64,000 nucleotides of DNA, taken from positions 1-64,000 of the forward strand of contig JADIYM010000007.1 in the NCBI GenBank assembly GCA_016705245.1. Direction: 5' to 3'. How positions within the stretch are numbered: position 1 is the first letter of the stretch; each line of letters starts with the position of its first letter. Under the pieces are notes generated by a model, which did no database searches, was not told the DNA's origin, and was given only the letters and a program-made list of their open reading frames with translations. Below are positions 61,414 through 64,000 of the stretch, in pieces. Source of the DNA: Blastocatellia bacterium (GTDB lineage Bacteria; Acidobacteriota; Blastocatellia; UBA7656; JADIYM01). Both the position numbers and the translations under genes were made by a program.

Positions 61414-61732
61414 CTTGTTCTTCGCCTCGTGCGTTTGGATTTCGTCAGGCGGAACCCCTAGGCTTCCGGGGGTCGTCTTCGTCGATTTGCTGTTGAAGGG
61501 GACCGCGATGCGTGCTGAATAGCGGCATGGCGTAGTGCAAGAATCGGGCCACAAATCGAGGAAGAAACGAATACACTGAAAACACAGGAGTTACGGGCGA
61601 AACGGGGCGTTCTGGTGATCTGCGGCAAAGGACCCCAAATCGACAAGCTCGTTGACGGTGGAGGCTGGGGGTGCGGCGTAAGTATTACGAAAAATTAGAA
61701 TTAGAGGCTGCCGACAACGGGCTTCACAGGTG
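61414..61732 (-). promoter_or_regulatory. Conserved long leader of the second subtilisin gene
   Basis: Aligns with 56964-57284: shared minus-strand blocks include TTTGGGGTCCTTTGCCGCAG, CGCCCCGTTTCGCCCGTAAC and CCGATTCTTGCACTA. The first 25 bases upstream of the ATG are identical in both genes. Confidence 0.55.
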
Positions 61733-61745
61733 TCAACGAAGTTGA
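61733..61745. promoter_or_regulatory. Candidate operator upstream of the second subtilisin
   Basis: TCAACGAAGTTGA is a perfect dyad (TCAAC-GAA-GTTGA), about 320 bases before ATG 61413, at the same offset as the 57285 site. Confidence 0.5.
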
Positions 61746-61807
61746 CGAGGAGTGAAGAAGATCGCCGGCCGTTTGGCCTGCGGTAGACCTCCCCGCGCTC
61801 CAGTTCA

Positions 61808-61895
61808 TTGCGCGAAGCGCTTTGGAGTGCGGCGTGAATCGCCGCTTTGGATTCCCCTGGATGAGAACCCGTTGAAGCACAATCCAAAGCAGCTG
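61808..61895. repeat. Family D element, third copy, right arm lost
   Basis: The left arm (ATTGCGCGAAGCGCTTTGGA, 61809 onward, to GGATT) is intact and nearly identical to the 23931 copy. The right arm starts normally (AATCCAAAGC, about 61883) and then departs from the expected sequence within ten bases, running into the G/C block. Confidence 0.85.
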
Positions 61896-61919
61896 CGCGG
61901 CCGCCGGCGCTGCGATCGG

Positions 61920-63545
<1,626 letters not shown>

Positions 63546-63559
63546 TGACCGCAAGAGGG

Positions 63560-64000
63560 CTAGCGTTTCCAGAGGGTGAGGGCGATGGCTCCGATGGCGT
63601 AGAGGACGAGCGCGGCGCCGACGGGTGCGAGGAAAATGCCGAGGCCGGGGTCGCTGCCGTAGTGCGCGATGCCAGCGAGAAAGAAGCCGAGAGGAAGAAG
63701 CACGCTGCCGGCCATCAGTGACAACGACACCGATCGGTTGCGCACGCCGAGGCCCGTCCTCCCGGCCCACGAGCTGTACACGAGATTCACGAGCGCCAGC
63801 CCGATACCGTGGAAGTGCGCGAGCGACCAGAACTCTTTCCGGACCGGGTCCATCAGGTAGGTCACCGCCTTGAACCCGTGCAGGGTCTCGAGGACGATTC
63901 CGAAGGCGAGCGCGACGAAGAGCAGCGTCATTGCGAATCGGCTGTGTGCGAGGACAGTTGCGTCACTCGACGGCGCTGGATCGTCCGCCGGCGTCAGGTC
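63560..64000 (-). CDS. Integral membrane protein of unknown function, 5' end off the right edge
   Basis: The minus-strand frame is open from base 64000 to TAG 63560 (146 codons); an internal ATG lies at 63931. Four hydrophobic segments are visible: MTLLFVALAFGIVLETLHGF, HFHGIGLALVNLVYSSWAG, SLMAGSVLLPLGFFLAGIA and LGIFLAPVGAALVLYAIGAI. His residues sit at helix starts (TLHGF, AHFHGIG), as in some heme or copper membrane proteins, but no family is recognised. Residues before the ATG (DLTPADDPAPSSDATVLAHS) are compatible with coding, so the gene probably begins outside the window. Confidence 0.7.
   Translation of the reverse strand, partial: DLTPADDPAPSSDATVLAHSRFAMTLLFVALAFGIVLETLHGFKAVTYLMDPVRKEFWSLAHFHGIGLALVNLVYSSWAGRTGLGVRNRSVSLSLMAGSVLLPLGFFLAGIAHYGSDPGLGIFLAPVGAALVLYAIGAIALTLWKR

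Overview
The window is a high-GC bacterial chromosome segment, most likely from an Acidobacteriota-type organism. This is inferred from gene content only: a winged-helix/TM/TPR regulator of the CadC-like type, an Oar-like TonB-dependent receptor with a carboxypeptidase-regulatory N-terminus, bacillithiol genes bshB1 and bshA, an M64 peptidase and many large secreted modular proteins. No rRNA, tRNA or CRISPR array was recognised. The sequence reads like a draft or metagenome assembly. Six long genes carry seven apparent single-base frameshifts, and bases 61920-63545 are an almost pure G/C block that is probably not real DNA.

Layout. 1-6.2 kb: secreted peptidases (an M16 pair with one zinc-binding and one zinc-less member, an M28 aminopeptidase, an M64 peptidase). 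6.3-10.9 kb (minus): YtxH protein, DUF948-like protein, ileS, lspA. 11.1-12.8 kb (minus): glycosyltransferase and methyltransferase, translationally coupled. 13.0-15.7 kb (plus): bshB1-bshA-nth, overlapping. 15.8-21.7 kb: a double DUF1579-like secreted protein, the CadC-like/TPR regulator and a DUF11-repeat surface protein. 21.7-25.0 kb: an ATP-grasp protein coupled to an FAD oxidoreductase, then queG. 25.2-29.3 kb: an abundant-looking secreted protein, then an unusual soluble chemoreceptor fused to an oligopeptide-binding-protein domain. 29.7-34.4 kb: a DUF5666-like protein, the TonB receptor and a GNAT acetyltransferase. 34.5-38.7 kb (minus): a small CxxC protein with an Smr protein, and an ECF sigma / anti-sigma-like / HEAT-repeat / hypothetical operon. 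38.8-40.2 kb (minus): a BtpA-family protein and a DUF1648 membrane protein. 40.2-44.6 kb: gene-poor DNA, a Kelch protein, a truncated FAD oxidoreductase and a truncated IS1380 transposase. 44.6-61.4 kb (minus): an NHL-repeat protein whose 3' two thirds are visibly lower in GC, then three giant secreted proteases (one M12B/reprolysin-like, two subtilisins) sharing a C-terminal kit of BACON, PPC and jelly-roll-like modules. The right edge holds the 3' end of a membrane protein.

The most notable items are the chemoreceptor/solute-binding fusion, the protease cluster (a near-identical 1.3-kb C-terminal cassette joined to two unrelated catalytic domains, plus a shared TCAA-N-TTGA palindrome and leader upstream), and a dense set of inverted-repeat elements of several families at gene ends.
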